Assembly: GCF_002964765.1 (NCBI RefSeq)
Contig: NZ_PQCF01000031.1
Location: forward strand, 489,625 to 553,624
DNA from: Pseudoalteromonas sp. T1lg88
Lineage (GTDB): Bacteria > Pseudomonadota > Gammaproteobacteria > Enterobacterales > Alteromonadaceae
DNA length: 64,000 nucleotides
Direction: 5' to 3'
Shown here piece by piece: positions 46,424 to 55,722 of the stretch. The first letter of the stretch is position 1; the number at the start of each line of letters is the position of its first letter. The notes under the pieces were generated by a model, which ran no database searches, had not been told where the DNA came from, and saw only the letters and a program-made list of their open reading frames with translations. A program made the translations under genes and the position numbers.

Positions 46424-47374
46424 ATGAAATTAAGATACATCCCGCTTTGGTTCGTTTTGCTAACCAGCTTAATGGCATGCAGCGACAGCGACTCAAATAC
46501 CGCTTTCGGTATTCTTGAGCGTGACAGGGTGACCTTGCTGGCCACCGCCAATGAGGTGATCACGGCTCAACCCATTGCCGAAGGCGCCGAGGTCAAAGCG
46601 GGCGATATCCTGGTTGAATTTAATCAAACAAAGCAATTGGCCACCTTAGATATGGCCAAGGCGCTTGAGCAGCAAGCCCAGATGCAGCTGACTAAATTAC
46701 TCAATGGCGAAAGAGCAGAAGACATTCGCGCTGCTGAGGCGAACCTCACCTCGGCAAAGGCTCGCGCCCATGAGGCCGAATTGCAGCTAAAGCGCACACA
46801 TGAGCTGGTAGCAAAATCCCTGGCCTCACAAGCGGAGCTGGATAACGCCATTGCCACCCTAGATTCGACCACAGCGGCAGTCGAGGTAGCACAGCAAAGC
46901 CTCAACAAACTGCAAAGCGGTACCCGCATAGAAGACATTCAACAAGCTCAGTTTGCACTCAAAGCGGCGCAAGCGGATGTGCAGTATAAACAAGCCCAGT
47001 TAGCGGATATGACCATCAGGGCCTCTCGCGACGGCATTTTAGACTCACTCCCCTACAACATAGGCGAGCGGGTGAAAGAAAACAGTATAGTGGCAATCAT
47101 ACAGGCCAACAGCACCCCCTATGCCCGGGTTTATGTTCCCGAGCCATACAAAGCGAAAATGGCCGCCGGCACAAAAATAATGGTGCGCATCGATGGGGTG
47201 GAAAATGAGGTCGCCGGCATTATTCGCTGGGTGTCCGTGGAGCCCGCTTTTACCCCCTATCGCAGCATGAGCGAAGGCGATCGCTCGCGCCTGGTCTATC
47301 TGACCGAAATTGACTTACCGGCGAGCACCAACGCCCTGCCTGCGGGTATTCCCGTGCAGATAAAGCTGCGCTAG
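46424..47374 (+). CDS. Periplasmic adaptor (HlyD/YbhG-like) lipoprotein
   Basis: 316 residues. The signal ends in the lipobox LMAC-S, so the protein is a lipoprotein. A long coiled-coil hairpin (about residues 70-185, Ala/Glu/Gln-rich) lies between two halves of a lipoyl/beta-barrel region, the layout of YbhG-type adaptors of ABC efflux pumps. It lies 13 bp before the ATPase gene and forms an operon with it and the permease. No outer-membrane TolC is encoded here. The substrate is unknown. Confidence 0.88.
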   Translation: MKLRYIPLWFVLLTSLMACSDSDSNTAFGILERDRVTLLATANEVITAQPIAEGAEVKAGDILVEFNQTKQLATLDMAKALEQQAQMQLTKLLNGERAEDIRAAEANLTSAKARAHEAELQLKRTHELVAKSLASQAELDNAIATLDSTTAAVEVAQQSLNKLQSGTRIEDIQQAQFALKAAQADVQYKQAQLADMTIRASRDGILDSLPYNIGERVKENSIVAIIQANSTPYARVYVPEPYKAKMAAGTKIMVRIDGVENEVAGIIRWVSVEPAFTPYRSMSEGDRSRLVYLTEIDLPASTNALPAGIPVQIKLR

Positions 47375-47387
47375 GGGTGCGCTAAGC

Positions 47388-48314
47388 ATGGGCGAATTAG
47401 TGATTAAGGCTCATAATGTCACCAAGCAATTTGGTGACCTAAAGGCCATCAACAATATTTCACTGAATGTGGAAAAAGGCAAAATTTATGGCTTTTTAGG
47501 ACCCAATGGCTGCGGCAAATCGACCACCATTCGCGTACTTACCGGGCTGCTCACCCCTTCTGCTGGCCAGGTTGAGGTATTAGGGCTGAGCATCCCAAAG
47601 CAGGCGGACGCATTAAGGCTGCGGATCGGCTATATGACCCAGAAATTCTCCTTGTATGAAGATTTAACGGTGGCAGAAAACCTGCTTTTTATGGGGCAAA
47701 TTTACGGTATCAGTAGAGCCAAACTCAAAAGTCGCACTCAGGAGCAGATGCAAACCTACGGGCTGGATAAATTACAAAAGCAGATAGTCGGCGGTATGAG
47801 CGGCGGCCAAAAGCAACGTTTATCCTTGGCCTGCGCCACCATTAACAAGCCCGAACTCTTGTTTTTAGATGAACCCACCTCCGCCGTGGACCCGGAAAAT
47901 CGCCGTAATTTTTGGGAGAAGTTATTCGACTTATCCGAGCTAGGCACCACCATCTTGGTCACCACTCACTATATGGACGAAGCGGAGCGTTGCCATCGCT
48001 TGGCGATTATGGAATCCGGGGTGATACGGGCCGATGGCTCGCCGGAAGAGTTAATGCGCAATATGGGGGTAAACATAGTTGAGGTTAAAACTACTGGCTT
48101 GCGCTCGTTAAAATCTAAACTGATTGCCAATAAACAGGTGCGCTCCGCCGCGCAGTTAGGAGTACGGCTTAGGGTTCTGGTCGATGAGCAAGTCGCAAAC
48201 CCTATCGCATGGCTTAAATCTCAATTCCCGGAATTACAGCAGGTGGAGCTGACCCTGGCGCGCCCCACCTTGGAAGATGTGTTTGTGAGCGTTACCGGAG
48301 CGAGCCGAGCATGA
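47388..48314 (+). CDS. ABC transporter ATP-binding protein
   Basis: 308 residues with Walker A GPNGCGKST, signature MSGGQKQRL, Walker B LLFLDEPTSAVDP and the switch His in TTHYMD. The C-terminal extension after about 230 residues is typical of drug/multidrug export ATPases (YbhF/CcmA class). It couples ATP hydrolysis to the permease encoded next, whose start overlaps its stop by 4 bp (ATGA). Cytoplasmic side of the inner membrane. Confidence 0.95.
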   Translation: MGELVIKAHNVTKQFGDLKAINNISLNVEKGKIYGFLGPNGCGKSTTIRVLTGLLTPSAGQVEVLGLSIPKQADALRLRIGYMTQKFSLYEDLTVAENLLFMGQIYGISRAKLKSRTQEQMQTYGLDKLQKQIVGGMSGGQKQRLSLACATINKPELLFLDEPTSAVDPENRRNFWEKLFDLSELGTTILVTTHYMDEAERCHRLAIMESGVIRADGSPEELMRNMGVNIVEVKTTGLRSLKSKLIANKQVRSAAQLGVRLRVLVDEQVANPIAWLKSQFPELQQVELTLARPTLEDVFVSVTGASRA

Positions 48315-49423
48315 TCTCATTTGTCCGTATTCGTGCCGTGATGTTCAAAGAAGTAAAGCAGCTGACGCGCGATCGCCTTACCTTTGCCATGATAGTGATT
48401 ATTCCCTTAATACAACTACTGTTGTTTGGTTATGCCATCAATACCGATGTACGTCATATCCCCGTCGCCTTCGTCGACCAAAGCCATAATCAAACCGGAC
48501 GCTTGCTGCTTGAAACCGTGCGCGCAACCCAGGTAGTTGATTTTACAAAAGCCTTTGAGACCCCAGAAGCGGCAAAAGCCGCCATACAAGCCGGTGAAGT
48601 GCGGGCGGTACTCGTCATTCCTCATGATATCAATCAGCGCCTGGCGCAACAGCGGGCCCTTGCACACTGGCTGGTTGATGGCACCGACAGCGTTATTGGC
48701 GGCGCTATCTCCGCCTTGCAGAATATGCCTTTTACGCTCGACCCTAAATCAGCCAATAGCCAACAGGCATTAGGGAGTGCCGGCAATACCTTTGAAATCG
48801 CCCTGTATTACAACCCCAGCCGCAGAACTGCGGTGAATATAGTGCCCGGTTTACTTGCCATCATCTTGAGCATGACCATGGTGCTGTTCACCAGCATTGC
48901 CATAGTGCGCGAGCGGGAAAGGGGTAACCTGGAGCTGTTAATTAACACCCCGGTACGCCCCCTTGAGCTGATGATAGCCAAGATTGTGCCCTATATTTTC
49001 GTCGGCTTAATTCAGGTGGTGATCGTCTTAGGCTTAGGCCACTTTCTGTTTGATGTGCCGATCAATGGCAAGCCTCTGGAGATCTTGTTGAGTTCTCTGC
49101 TGTTTATTTCTGCCAGTTTGACCTTGGGGCTGTTAATTTCGACCTTTGCCAAAAACCAGTTGCAGGCGATGCAAATGACCCTGTTTGTGTTGTTGCCGTC
49201 CATTTTACTTTCGGGGTTTATGTTTCCCTATGAAGGCATGCCCGTTGCGGCACAATGGCTTGCTGAAACCCTGCCCGCAACCCATTTTATTCGCATGATC
49301 AGAGCCCTGGTGCTGCGCAGCGCCGAAATCAGCAGTTTATGGCAAGACTCACTCTGGCTTAGCGCCTTTACCATTTTCGGTATTATCGTCGCTGCCAAGC
49401 GTTTCACCAAGCGGCTGGATTGA
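48311..49423 (+). CDS. ABC-2 type permease (YbhS/YbhR-like)
   Basis: 370 residues with one N-terminal transmembrane helix, a large periplasmic domain (about 45-170) and five further helices from about 175 onward, the standard ABC-2 exporter layout. FKEVKQLTRDRLTFAMIVIIPLIQLLLFGYAI at the start and ERERGNLELLINTPVRPLELMIAKI are family landmarks. It overlaps the ATPase gene by 4 bp. Only one permease gene is present, so the pump would be a homodimer or need a partner elsewhere. Confidence 0.94.
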   Translation: MISFVRIRAVMFKEVKQLTRDRLTFAMIVIIPLIQLLLFGYAINTDVRHIPVAFVDQSHNQTGRLLLETVRATQVVDFTKAFETPEAAKAAIQAGEVRAVLVIPHDINQRLAQQRALAHWLVDGTDSVIGGAISALQNMPFTLDPKSANSQQALGSAGNTFEIALYYNPSRRTAVNIVPGLLAIILSMTMVLFTSIAIVRERERGNLELLINTPVRPLELMIAKIVPYIFVGLIQVVIVLGLGHFLFDVPINGKPLEILLSSLLFISASLTLGLLISTFAKNQLQAMQMTLFVLLPSILLSGFMFPYEGMPVAAQWLAETLPATHFIRMIRALVLRSAEISSLWQDSLWLSAFTIFGIIVAAKRFTKRLD

Positions 49424-49563
49424 TACCATGTGTACACTAGCCTCAACGCCCAAGGATCGCATCTAGACTTGGCTGCCCTTGTAGCGCTTTGTAACAAAAC
49501 CGCCGTTTTCATTTCAAAAAAATTGGCATATGGTGTGCTCACCACAGAGAAAAGGACGCAGTG

Positions 49564-50268
49564 ATGAAAGAGTTACAAAAATTAGTGGGCAGCCTGAATA
49601 AATCAGGGGCGCTCAGTGGCTTCTTAGGCGGCGTGGCCGGTGGCGGATTAACCAGCCTGGCAACAAGCAAAAAAGGCAAGAAGGTGGGTAAAAAGGCGCT
49701 TAAATATGGTGCCTTAGCCGCCGTGGGTGGGCTTGCGTGGAAGGCCTACCAGCAATATTCGCAAAAAAGCGAGACCAGCCAATCGGGCCAGGTATACAGG
49801 GAATACCCACCGCAATCAGCTCAGGACACCCACTCGGCCAATAGCAGTGGCCGCACCTTTGATTATACCCCGGCACGCATGCCAGAGCAGGCCTTTACCG
49901 AGGTGGTCGATGATCACAATGAGTCGGGGCAATTACTGCTTATGCGGGCGATGATAGCCGCCGCCTATGCCGATGGCCATATCGACGAAGCGGAGCGTCA
50001 AAAGATTTTTGCCAGCGTGGAAAATATGGCCCTTACGGTCACGGAAAAAGCCATGCTCTTCGATGAGCTGCGAAAGCCCATGACCTTGTCCGAACTAGTA
50101 AACACAGTGCCGGATGCACAAACCGGTATCGAGGTGTATGCCGCCAGCGTCACTGCTATCGACTTGCAACAAGCCGCCTCTACTCATTACCTGGAGGCGC
50201 TGGCAAATCAGCTTTGCATTCCTAGGGAACTGGTCGCCAGTATTCATAATCAGTTGGAACATAAGTAA
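49564..50268 (+). CDS. DUF533/TerB-like protein (YebE family)
   Basis: 234 residues. An N-terminal Gly-rich segment (FLGGVAGGGLTSLATSKKGKK) leads to a weak hydrophobic stretch (YGALAAVGGLAWKAY), a Ser/Gln linker and a C-terminal TerB-like helical domain (about 115-230, LLLMRAMIAAAYADGHIDEAERQKIF). This is the YebE architecture. The role is unknown; the TerB fold often binds metal. A GTG at 49561 is in frame just before the ATG at 49564; AAGGA fits the ATG. Confidence 0.85.
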   Translation: MKELQKLVGSLNKSGALSGFLGGVAGGGLTSLATSKKGKKVGKKALKYGALAAVGGLAWKAYQQYSQKSETSQSGQVYREYPPQSAQDTHSANSSGRTFDYTPARMPEQAFTEVVDDHNESGQLLLMRAMIAAAYADGHIDEAERQKIFASVENMALTVTEKAMLFDELRKPMTLSELVNTVPDAQTGIEVYAASVTAIDLQQAASTHYLEALANQLCIPRELVASIHNQLEHK

Positions 50269-50298
50269 TACGCCAAGCGAAATGAAACTAGTAAATCG

Positions 50299-50326
50299 AG
50301 CCTCGCCTGCATGCGGGGCTTTTTTG
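50299..50326 (+). terminator. Rho-independent terminator
   Basis: AGCCTCGC and GCGGGGCT pair (one G-T) around CTGCAT, followed by six T residues. It closes the DUF533 gene. The stretch 50327-50498 holds nothing further that I can recognise. Confidence 0.85.
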
Positions 50327-50498
50327 TCCCTATTCATCCTTAACCCTAAAGTACCAATCACAACATTGAACATTGCCATGACGCAAAAGGCTTCTAGACT
50401 TAGGAAGTTAAGCTGGTCTGTGCGGCTGTTCTTAACATCCAAAATTGGCAGCCAATATTTGCATCCCATTTGGTAACTAAGTGCACAGTAACGGGCCT

Positions 50499-50517
50499 AA
50501 GGTCAGGAGATGACCTT
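50499..50517. promoter_or_regulatory. 7-bp inverted repeat before the S8 protease gene
   Basis: AAGGTCA and TGACCTT are exact inverted copies around GGAGA, about 50 bp before the GTG start. It could be an operator or a 5'-leader hairpin. Confidence 0.4.
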
Positions 50518-50565
50518 GCGGTAACGCCGACAGGAAACATTTAAAAAGTTCAAAGGAGAGAAAAA

Positions 50566-52437
50566 GTGCAAAGTTTTCATCGTCTTTTGTTATCGCTACT
50601 GTTTGTCCTGAGTTATAGCCATGCCCATGCAGCTCCTAGCACCATAGAGGGTGCCGTCGAGGTTCCAGGCCGCTATGACATTCCCGCTTACGCCCCGGAT
50701 CGGGTGCTGGTGAAATTCAAACCGGGTACCAAGGCTGAAGAGGTTCGCCAGCTGGCGGCCATGGCCGGCGGCTCACCACAAAGAGTCATATCCCCGCTCA
50801 GCGTGCATATCATTAAAGTGCCCGCTGGCAGTGTCGGCAAAAGCATCAAGATGTTCAGCAATAACCCCAATGTCCTTTACGCCGAGCCAGATCACTATCG
50901 AGTCTTATTGATCCCGGATGAAGGACAGGATCCACCGCCCACCGGCACCGACAACCAATGGTTTAAAGAGCAATGGGGTCTGAATAATACCGGGCAATTG
51001 CTGATGAACCCGCAAACTGGGTTGCAAGAATTTATCGGTCGGGTGGACGCGGATATAGATGCGCCAGAAGGCTGGGATATCAGCACCGGCTCCAGCCAGG
51101 TGAAAATTGCCATTCTCGATACCGGCGTCGACTGCCGCACCGCCGCTCGCCCCGGTGGCAGCCTTGAATTTATTGCCCCAGGAAAATGCGTCGAAGAAGT
51201 CAGTTTTGTCACCGACTACAGCACCACACTCGATGATGTCGCCGCTCACGGCAGCCATGTGGCGGGCATAGCCGCAGCGGCCACCAACAATGACATAGGC
51301 ATTGCCGGGGTTGGCTGGAACAGCGCCGTGGGTAACCTGAAAACCTGTTTTGAATACACCATAGATCTAATGCCGCCATTGGGCATTTATGTGATAGTCG
51401 GTATCTGCCCTGTGTCTTCGTCTGCAGCGGCGATCACCTACGCCGCCGATAACGGCTATCATGTGATCAATATGAGCTATGCCAGCGATGCCGTAGATGA
51501 AAACGGTGAGCCTGCAGGCTTAGGCGGCTGGACACAAACAGAGTCCGATGCCGTCGACTATGCCTGGAGCAAAGGCGCAGTGCTTATCGCTGCAGCGGGT
51601 AATGACGGTGTTAACACCCTCACCTATCCGGCGGCCTATGACCCTGTGTTAGCCGTAGGTGCCACGGAGCGAAATGATGACAGGGCTTCATTTTCTAATT
51701 TCGGTAACTGGATATCCATGATGGCGCCCGGCGACCATATTATCTCCACGGTTCCCAATGAGCTCTGTGTTTTCTACGCGGAAATACTGGGAACGATTTT
51801 TGACCCCGATAACGATGCCTGCCTGGATTGGTATTCCGGCACATCCATGGCCAGCCCCTTCGTTGCCGGCGCGGCGGCTGTGGTCTGGGCGCACTTTTAT
51901 AGCGATGGCCTGGCCGACCCTGCTAGCTGCGAAGCGGCTCCCGGTGTGCCCTGTAACCAGGCGGTGCGTGAGCGCCTGGAGCAAGGTGCCGATGTCAGTG
52001 GAGCCGGAGGCCAGAATATGCAAGCCTGGTCGCTAAACGGACGCTTAAATCTGGCCGGTGCCCTCAATGCCAGCAGCAATCCGCTGCCACCTCTGACGCC
52101 GGGAAATTTTGCGGTTCTTGATGGTGGCGATGGCACCGCAGTCATAAGTTGGAATGATGTAAGCGACGAAAGCGGCTATGAGCTGCAACGAGAAAAGGCC
52201 CATAAAAAACTAGCGGGTGTGTGGCAATCCACCACTTCTATCGGCCCTGTCAGTGCAGACCAAACCGCCTTGGTGGATGCCAGCGGCACAGGCACCTTCC
52301 GCTATCGTCTACGTGCATTTAATAACAGCGGCGCATCAAGCTGGTCGAACTGGATAGGTGTGGATGTTACCGAAAGCGGCGGGGGCAGCGGTGGGGGCGG
52401 CGATAAGCCCTGCCGCGGGAAAAACTGCAGCAACTAG
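50566..52437 (+). CDS. Secreted subtilisin-family (S8) serine protease
   Basis: 623 residues. A signal peptide ends near AHA-APS. An inhibitor-like propeptide (about 40-115, DRVLVKFKPGT, NVLYAEPDH) precedes the catalytic domain with Asp185 (ILDTGVD), His228 (HGSHVAGI) and Ser427 (GTSMASPFVAG). A fibronectin-III-like domain (about 510-605) follows, then a Gly/Ser linker and a short tail with two cysteines (KPCRGKNCSN). It should be exported and self-processed. The start is GTG at 50566, supported by AAGGAGAG; no nearby ATG fits. It lacks the GlyGly-CTERM signal seen in the giant proteins. Confidence 0.93.
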   Translation: MQSFHRLLLSLLFVLSYSHAHAAPSTIEGAVEVPGRYDIPAYAPDRVLVKFKPGTKAEEVRQLAAMAGGSPQRVISPLSVHIIKVPAGSVGKSIKMFSNNPNVLYAEPDHYRVLLIPDEGQDPPPTGTDNQWFKEQWGLNNTGQLLMNPQTGLQEFIGRVDADIDAPEGWDISTGSSQVKIAILDTGVDCRTAARPGGSLEFIAPGKCVEEVSFVTDYSTTLDDVAAHGSHVAGIAAAATNNDIGIAGVGWNSAVGNLKTCFEYTIDLMPPLGIYVIVGICPVSSSAAAITYAADNGYHVINMSYASDAVDENGEPAGLGGWTQTESDAVDYAWSKGAVLIAAAGNDGVNTLTYPAAYDPVLAVGATERNDDRASFSNFGNWISMMAPGDHIISTVPNELCVFYAEILGTIFDPDNDACLDWYSGTSMASPFVAGAAAVVWAHFYSDGLADPASCEAAPGVPCNQAVRERLEQGADVSGAGGQNMQAWSLNGRLNLAGALNASSNPLPPLTPGNFAVLDGGDGTAVISWNDVSDESGYELQREKAHKKLAGVWQSTTSIGPVSADQTALVDASGTGTFRYRLRAFNNSGASSWSNWIGVDVTESGGGSGGGGDKPCRGKNCSN

Positions 52438-52491
52438 TTGCTACGCAATAGGCGATAAACGCTAGGCGTTACGCGCAGAAGTGACAGGCAC

Positions 52492-52520
52492 AAAAAAGCA
52501 CGCTTTCGCGTGCTTTTTTA
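52492..52520. terminator. Bidirectional terminator
   Basis: GCACGC and GCGTGC form the stem around TTTC, with A6 before and T6 after. It separates the protease gene from the convergent TonB receptor. Confidence 0.92.
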
Positions 52521-52532
52521 ATTCGTTAGCGT

Positions 52533-55073
52533 TTAGAAGCTAAAACTTACTTTGGCGTAGTAGGTCATACCATCAAAGCCATAAGGCACTGCGCGAAGCG
52601 GGTATTTAAATGCCTGATTTGAAATAAAATCAAGCACTTCATCTTCACCTAGCTCATCCGGCGTTTCGTCAAACAGGTTGTCGATACCCACAGACAGCAT
52701 TACCTCATCAGACAGGTGATAACCCACATTTACGTCCACTAGCACGGCCGATTCAACGGTACTGGTGTCTTTAAATGAACCCGTAGGTGACAACTCATCC
52801 GGTAGAGGAATGTGATCCTGACCGAAGTAACTCACATCGGTTTCACCATAATAGTTAAAACGCAACATGCTGTTGTAATCGCCACGCTCATATTCGAACG
52901 TTAAAGTTGCACGCTCGCCCGGTTGGCCATCGGTTAAGAAGCTACGTTGTAGATCATCTAGGGCAATGTTATCAGGGATGCCCTGCGGCGCGTTTACATC
53001 GTCGATTTCGGTCTCATTTAAGTTACCGGCGAAGGTCGCAGAGAAAGCACCATCGTATAAATCTGTGTTATACGCGGCGATGATATCCACCCCTTTAGTG
53101 GTTGAGTCTACCGAGTTAGAGAAGTAGTTTGCCTGCGCAGCACCTGTGGCGTTAAGGGCTGCCACAGCTTCTGGGCTGAAGGCCACATCTTCGGCAGACA
53201 TCAAGCTACCTAGAGTAATGCGGTCTTTAATCTCAACGTGATAGAAATCAACGGTAAGCGACAACTCGCTGCTGAAATCCCAAACAAAGCCAAAACTAAG
53301 GTTTTCTGAACTCTCAAGCTCCAGATTATCCACACCCAGAGCAGAAGGGAAATCCGAGCCAGCCGTTGCCGTAAACGACTGCTCTAATTCACCACTGGCA
53401 CCCAGGTTAGTGGTGTAGGCAGTGTAAGCACTTTGTTGTAGTGACGGCGCTCTAAAGCCCGACGAAATTGCACCTCGAATGGCGAAGTCATCATTTACTT
53501 CATAGCGAGTCGCAAGTTTACCTATGATGTCGTCGCCGGCATCGGAGAAATCTTCATAACGCAACGCCGCGCTCACCTGCCAAGCGTCGGTGATCAAGGT
53601 TTCGGCATCCGCATACAAGGCATAGCTGTGTCGACTTTCATCGTTTGAGGCTTCAGGACGCAAGCCGTTATAGGCTTGGAAACCACATTCGGCAAACTGA
53701 TCAGGATCGTTTACCGACGGGTAAGAGGTATCCATATTGGCCAAACCACAAGCATAAGAGGCTTCTTCACCTGGGACGATTTCATAATTCTCTTTACGGT
53801 ATTCGGCACCAACAGACAGATACACAGGATCTGCGCGGCCGATATCAAGCGTACCATTTAGATCCGCATTAACCGTGGTTTGATCAAAACGGAAACCACC
53901 GGAATAACCACCGCGAGGGCCTGCATTGGCTATGATATCCGCATCCGATGCATCCGGGTTATTGAACACATACTCGGCCGCATATGAGGCGTTGATGGTG
54001 TTTTTCGAGTGGAAATCATAGGTGTTTTCACCATAAACCGCTGAAACATCATAGCCCCAATCCGGGTTTATCTCGCCGCGAAGGCCAAGAGCGAAGGAAA
54101 TATCTTCCGCCTCGTTATCAATGCGCGGTAAGAAACCATCGCCGTAAACCTGCACCACGTTTTTGGCGGCCTGGTCGAAGTTTCGATAAAAGCCATTACC
54201 CAAGGCAGTACGGTTTGAGTAGCCACCGAACGAATACAGCTCGATGTCGTCCATAGGCAGGACCATATTGTAAAACAGTGAGGTAAATTCGCTATCGGCA
54301 TTACCTTGTCCCCAACGCACGTCGTCAGATAAGGTGCCATACGGCACATCGACCGAGCCACCAATGTCGCGCTCGGCACGGTTGGTGCCATCAGCATCAC
54401 GATATTCAACTGAGAAGTTGATAAATCCACCGTCATCGCCGATATCAAAACCACGGTTTAGGCCGATGGAAATGGTATCACCATCACCCTCGCCTGTGCT
54501 GCCAGCTTGAACGTAACCTGTTGTTACACCAGTTGAATTGTTTAAAGAAAGGTTAATAACACCGGCAATGGCATCTGAGCCATATTGCGCAGCGGCACCA
54601 TCACGCAAAACTTCAACGCCTTTTAGCGCAATCAATGGAATAGCGTTCATGTCGGTACCCGCCGCACCCGCGCCGACCGTACCATTTAGGCCAAAGATAG
54701 ACTGGTTATGACGACGCTTACCATTGATCAGCACCAGGGTTTGGTCCGGCTGTAAACCACGAAGAGTCGCGGGACGGAACAAGTCAGAGCCGTCCGATAC
54801 CTGGGTACGAGAAAAGTTAAACGAAGGCGCCGTAGCCTGTAAGCTTTGACCCAGTTCGGTAAAGCCGCCCTTATTTAGGTCGTCCGAGTCAATCAAATCA
54901 ACCGGCGATGTAGACTCTGTGGCCGTGCGATTAGCCATGCGCGAGCCCAGTACCGAAATTACTTCAATTTTTTCATCTGCTTTGACTTGTTGTGACTCTT
55001 CAGCCTGCACTGAGACCGTAGAAACGGCTAAGCCGACGGCAACTGCCAGCATATTTAATCGATGTGTTGTCAT
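52533..55073 (-). CDS. TonB-dependent receptor, large Gram-negative type
   Basis: 846 residues. The signal peptide ends near VQA-EES, followed by the plug (about 35-165: IEVISVLGSRMANRT, LRGLQPDQTLVLINGKRRH, VEVLRDGAAAQYGSDAIAGVINL) and a barrel ending in YYAKVSFSF. The strongly conserved VLINGKRRHNQS belongs to a group common in marine bacteria whose substrates are often oligosaccharides, peptides or siderophores. No substrate gene is adjacent. The start follows AGGACATAT. Confidence 0.94.
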   Translation of the reverse strand: MTTHRLNMLAVAVGLAVSTVSVQAEESQQVKADEKIEVISVLGSRMANRTATESTSPVDLIDSDDLNKGGFTELGQSLQATAPSFNFSRTQVSDGSDLFRPATLRGLQPDQTLVLINGKRRHNQSIFGLNGTVGAGAAGTDMNAIPLIALKGVEVLRDGAAAQYGSDAIAGVINLSLNNSTGVTTGYVQAGSTGEGDGDTISIGLNRGFDIGDDGGFINFSVEYRDADGTNRAERDIGGSVDVPYGTLSDDVRWGQGNADSEFTSLFYNMVLPMDDIELYSFGGYSNRTALGNGFYRNFDQAAKNVVQVYGDGFLPRIDNEAEDISFALGLRGEINPDWGYDVSAVYGENTYDFHSKNTINASYAAEYVFNNPDASDADIIANAGPRGGYSGGFRFDQTTVNADLNGTLDIGRADPVYLSVGAEYRKENYEIVPGEEASYACGLANMDTSYPSVNDPDQFAECGFQAYNGLRPEASNDESRHSYALYADAETLITDAWQVSAALRYEDFSDAGDDIIGKLATRYEVNDDFAIRGAISSGFRAPSLQQSAYTAYTTNLGASGELEQSFTATAGSDFPSALGVDNLELESSENLSFGFVWDFSSELSLTVDFYHVEIKDRITLGSLMSAEDVAFSPEAVAALNATGAAQANYFSNSVDSTTKGVDIIAAYNTDLYDGAFSATFAGNLNETEIDDVNAPQGIPDNIALDDLQRSFLTDGQPGERATLTFEYERGDYNSMLRFNYYGETDVSYFGQDHIPLPDELSPTGSFKDTSTVESAVLVDVNVGYHLSDEVMLSVGIDNLFDETPDELGEDEVLDFISNQAFKYPLRAVPYGFDGMTYYAKVSFSF

Positions 55074-55428
55074 ATATGTCCTGTTGATTATTCTGCCTGC
55101 TCTTCTTGCTCAATTGACGCACCTGAGGGTGGAGAGGAAGAAGAGTAAGCTAAAGCACTTATTATAATTTCTATGATGGTTATCTCGGCTAACTCAGGCC
55201 AGCCGATTTAACCTTTAGGAAACATCCTATCAACAAAAACAAAGATTGAAAGAAAAAATAGCTACGACTTAAGTGTGAAAATACAATTATTCAGTTATTT
55301 GAAATAGTTATAGACTATTTTATGCACTGCTACGACCAGTTGGCGCTATTTTAGGAGATGAAAAAGCGCTCGCAGCGGTCAAACTCGGGAGTAAACAAGA
55401 GGGAGTAAACAAGACACCCACTTTAAAA
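55074..55428. other. Intergenic region before the TonB receptor
   Basis: 355 bp of AT-rich sequence between the receptor start and the repeat array. It must hold the receptor promoter on the minus strand. I found no convincing operator. A first partial copy of the transposon-associated repeat (AAGACACCCACTTTAAAA) begins at 55411. Confidence 0.5.
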
Positions 55429-55570
55429 AATAACAAAGACACCCATCTTAAAAGACATAACCAAGACAGCCATTTTAAAGATAGAGTTTTTGCAACGAAG
55501 AAAATAACAAAGACACCCATCTTAAGAGACATAACCAAGACAGCCATTTTAAAGATAGAGTTTTTCCAAC
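55429..55570 (+). repeat. Two 74-bp direct repeats, left flank of the transposase
   Basis: Two nearly identical units start at 55429 and 55503. Each holds two related half-units of about 28 bp, one with AAGACACCCATCTTAAAA and one with AAGACAGCCATTTTAAAG. The 20-mer GAAAATAACAAAGACACCCA at 55500-55519 reappears inverted with one mismatch at 56766-56785, beyond the transposase gene. This is the expected form of a REP/BIME-type array tied to its transposase. Confidence 0.85.
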
Positions 55571-55722
55571 GGAATGAGGGGAGATGAATTTTAAAGTGAG
55601 TGTTGCCCAGTTCGAACGTTTTTCGACAATTTTCCTTTCATTATTATCATTTTCGTGAATTTTGGACGTGCGTATTGGATACTTTCGGGCTTAGTGAGCG
55701 ATAAAGGGAAAGGAAGTTGAGT

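Noticed and set aside
55429..55570. Possible CRISPR array
   Set aside because: Only two units, spaced without unique spacers, no cas genes; the sequence matches the inverted repeats beyond the transposase and is better explained as a REP-type array.
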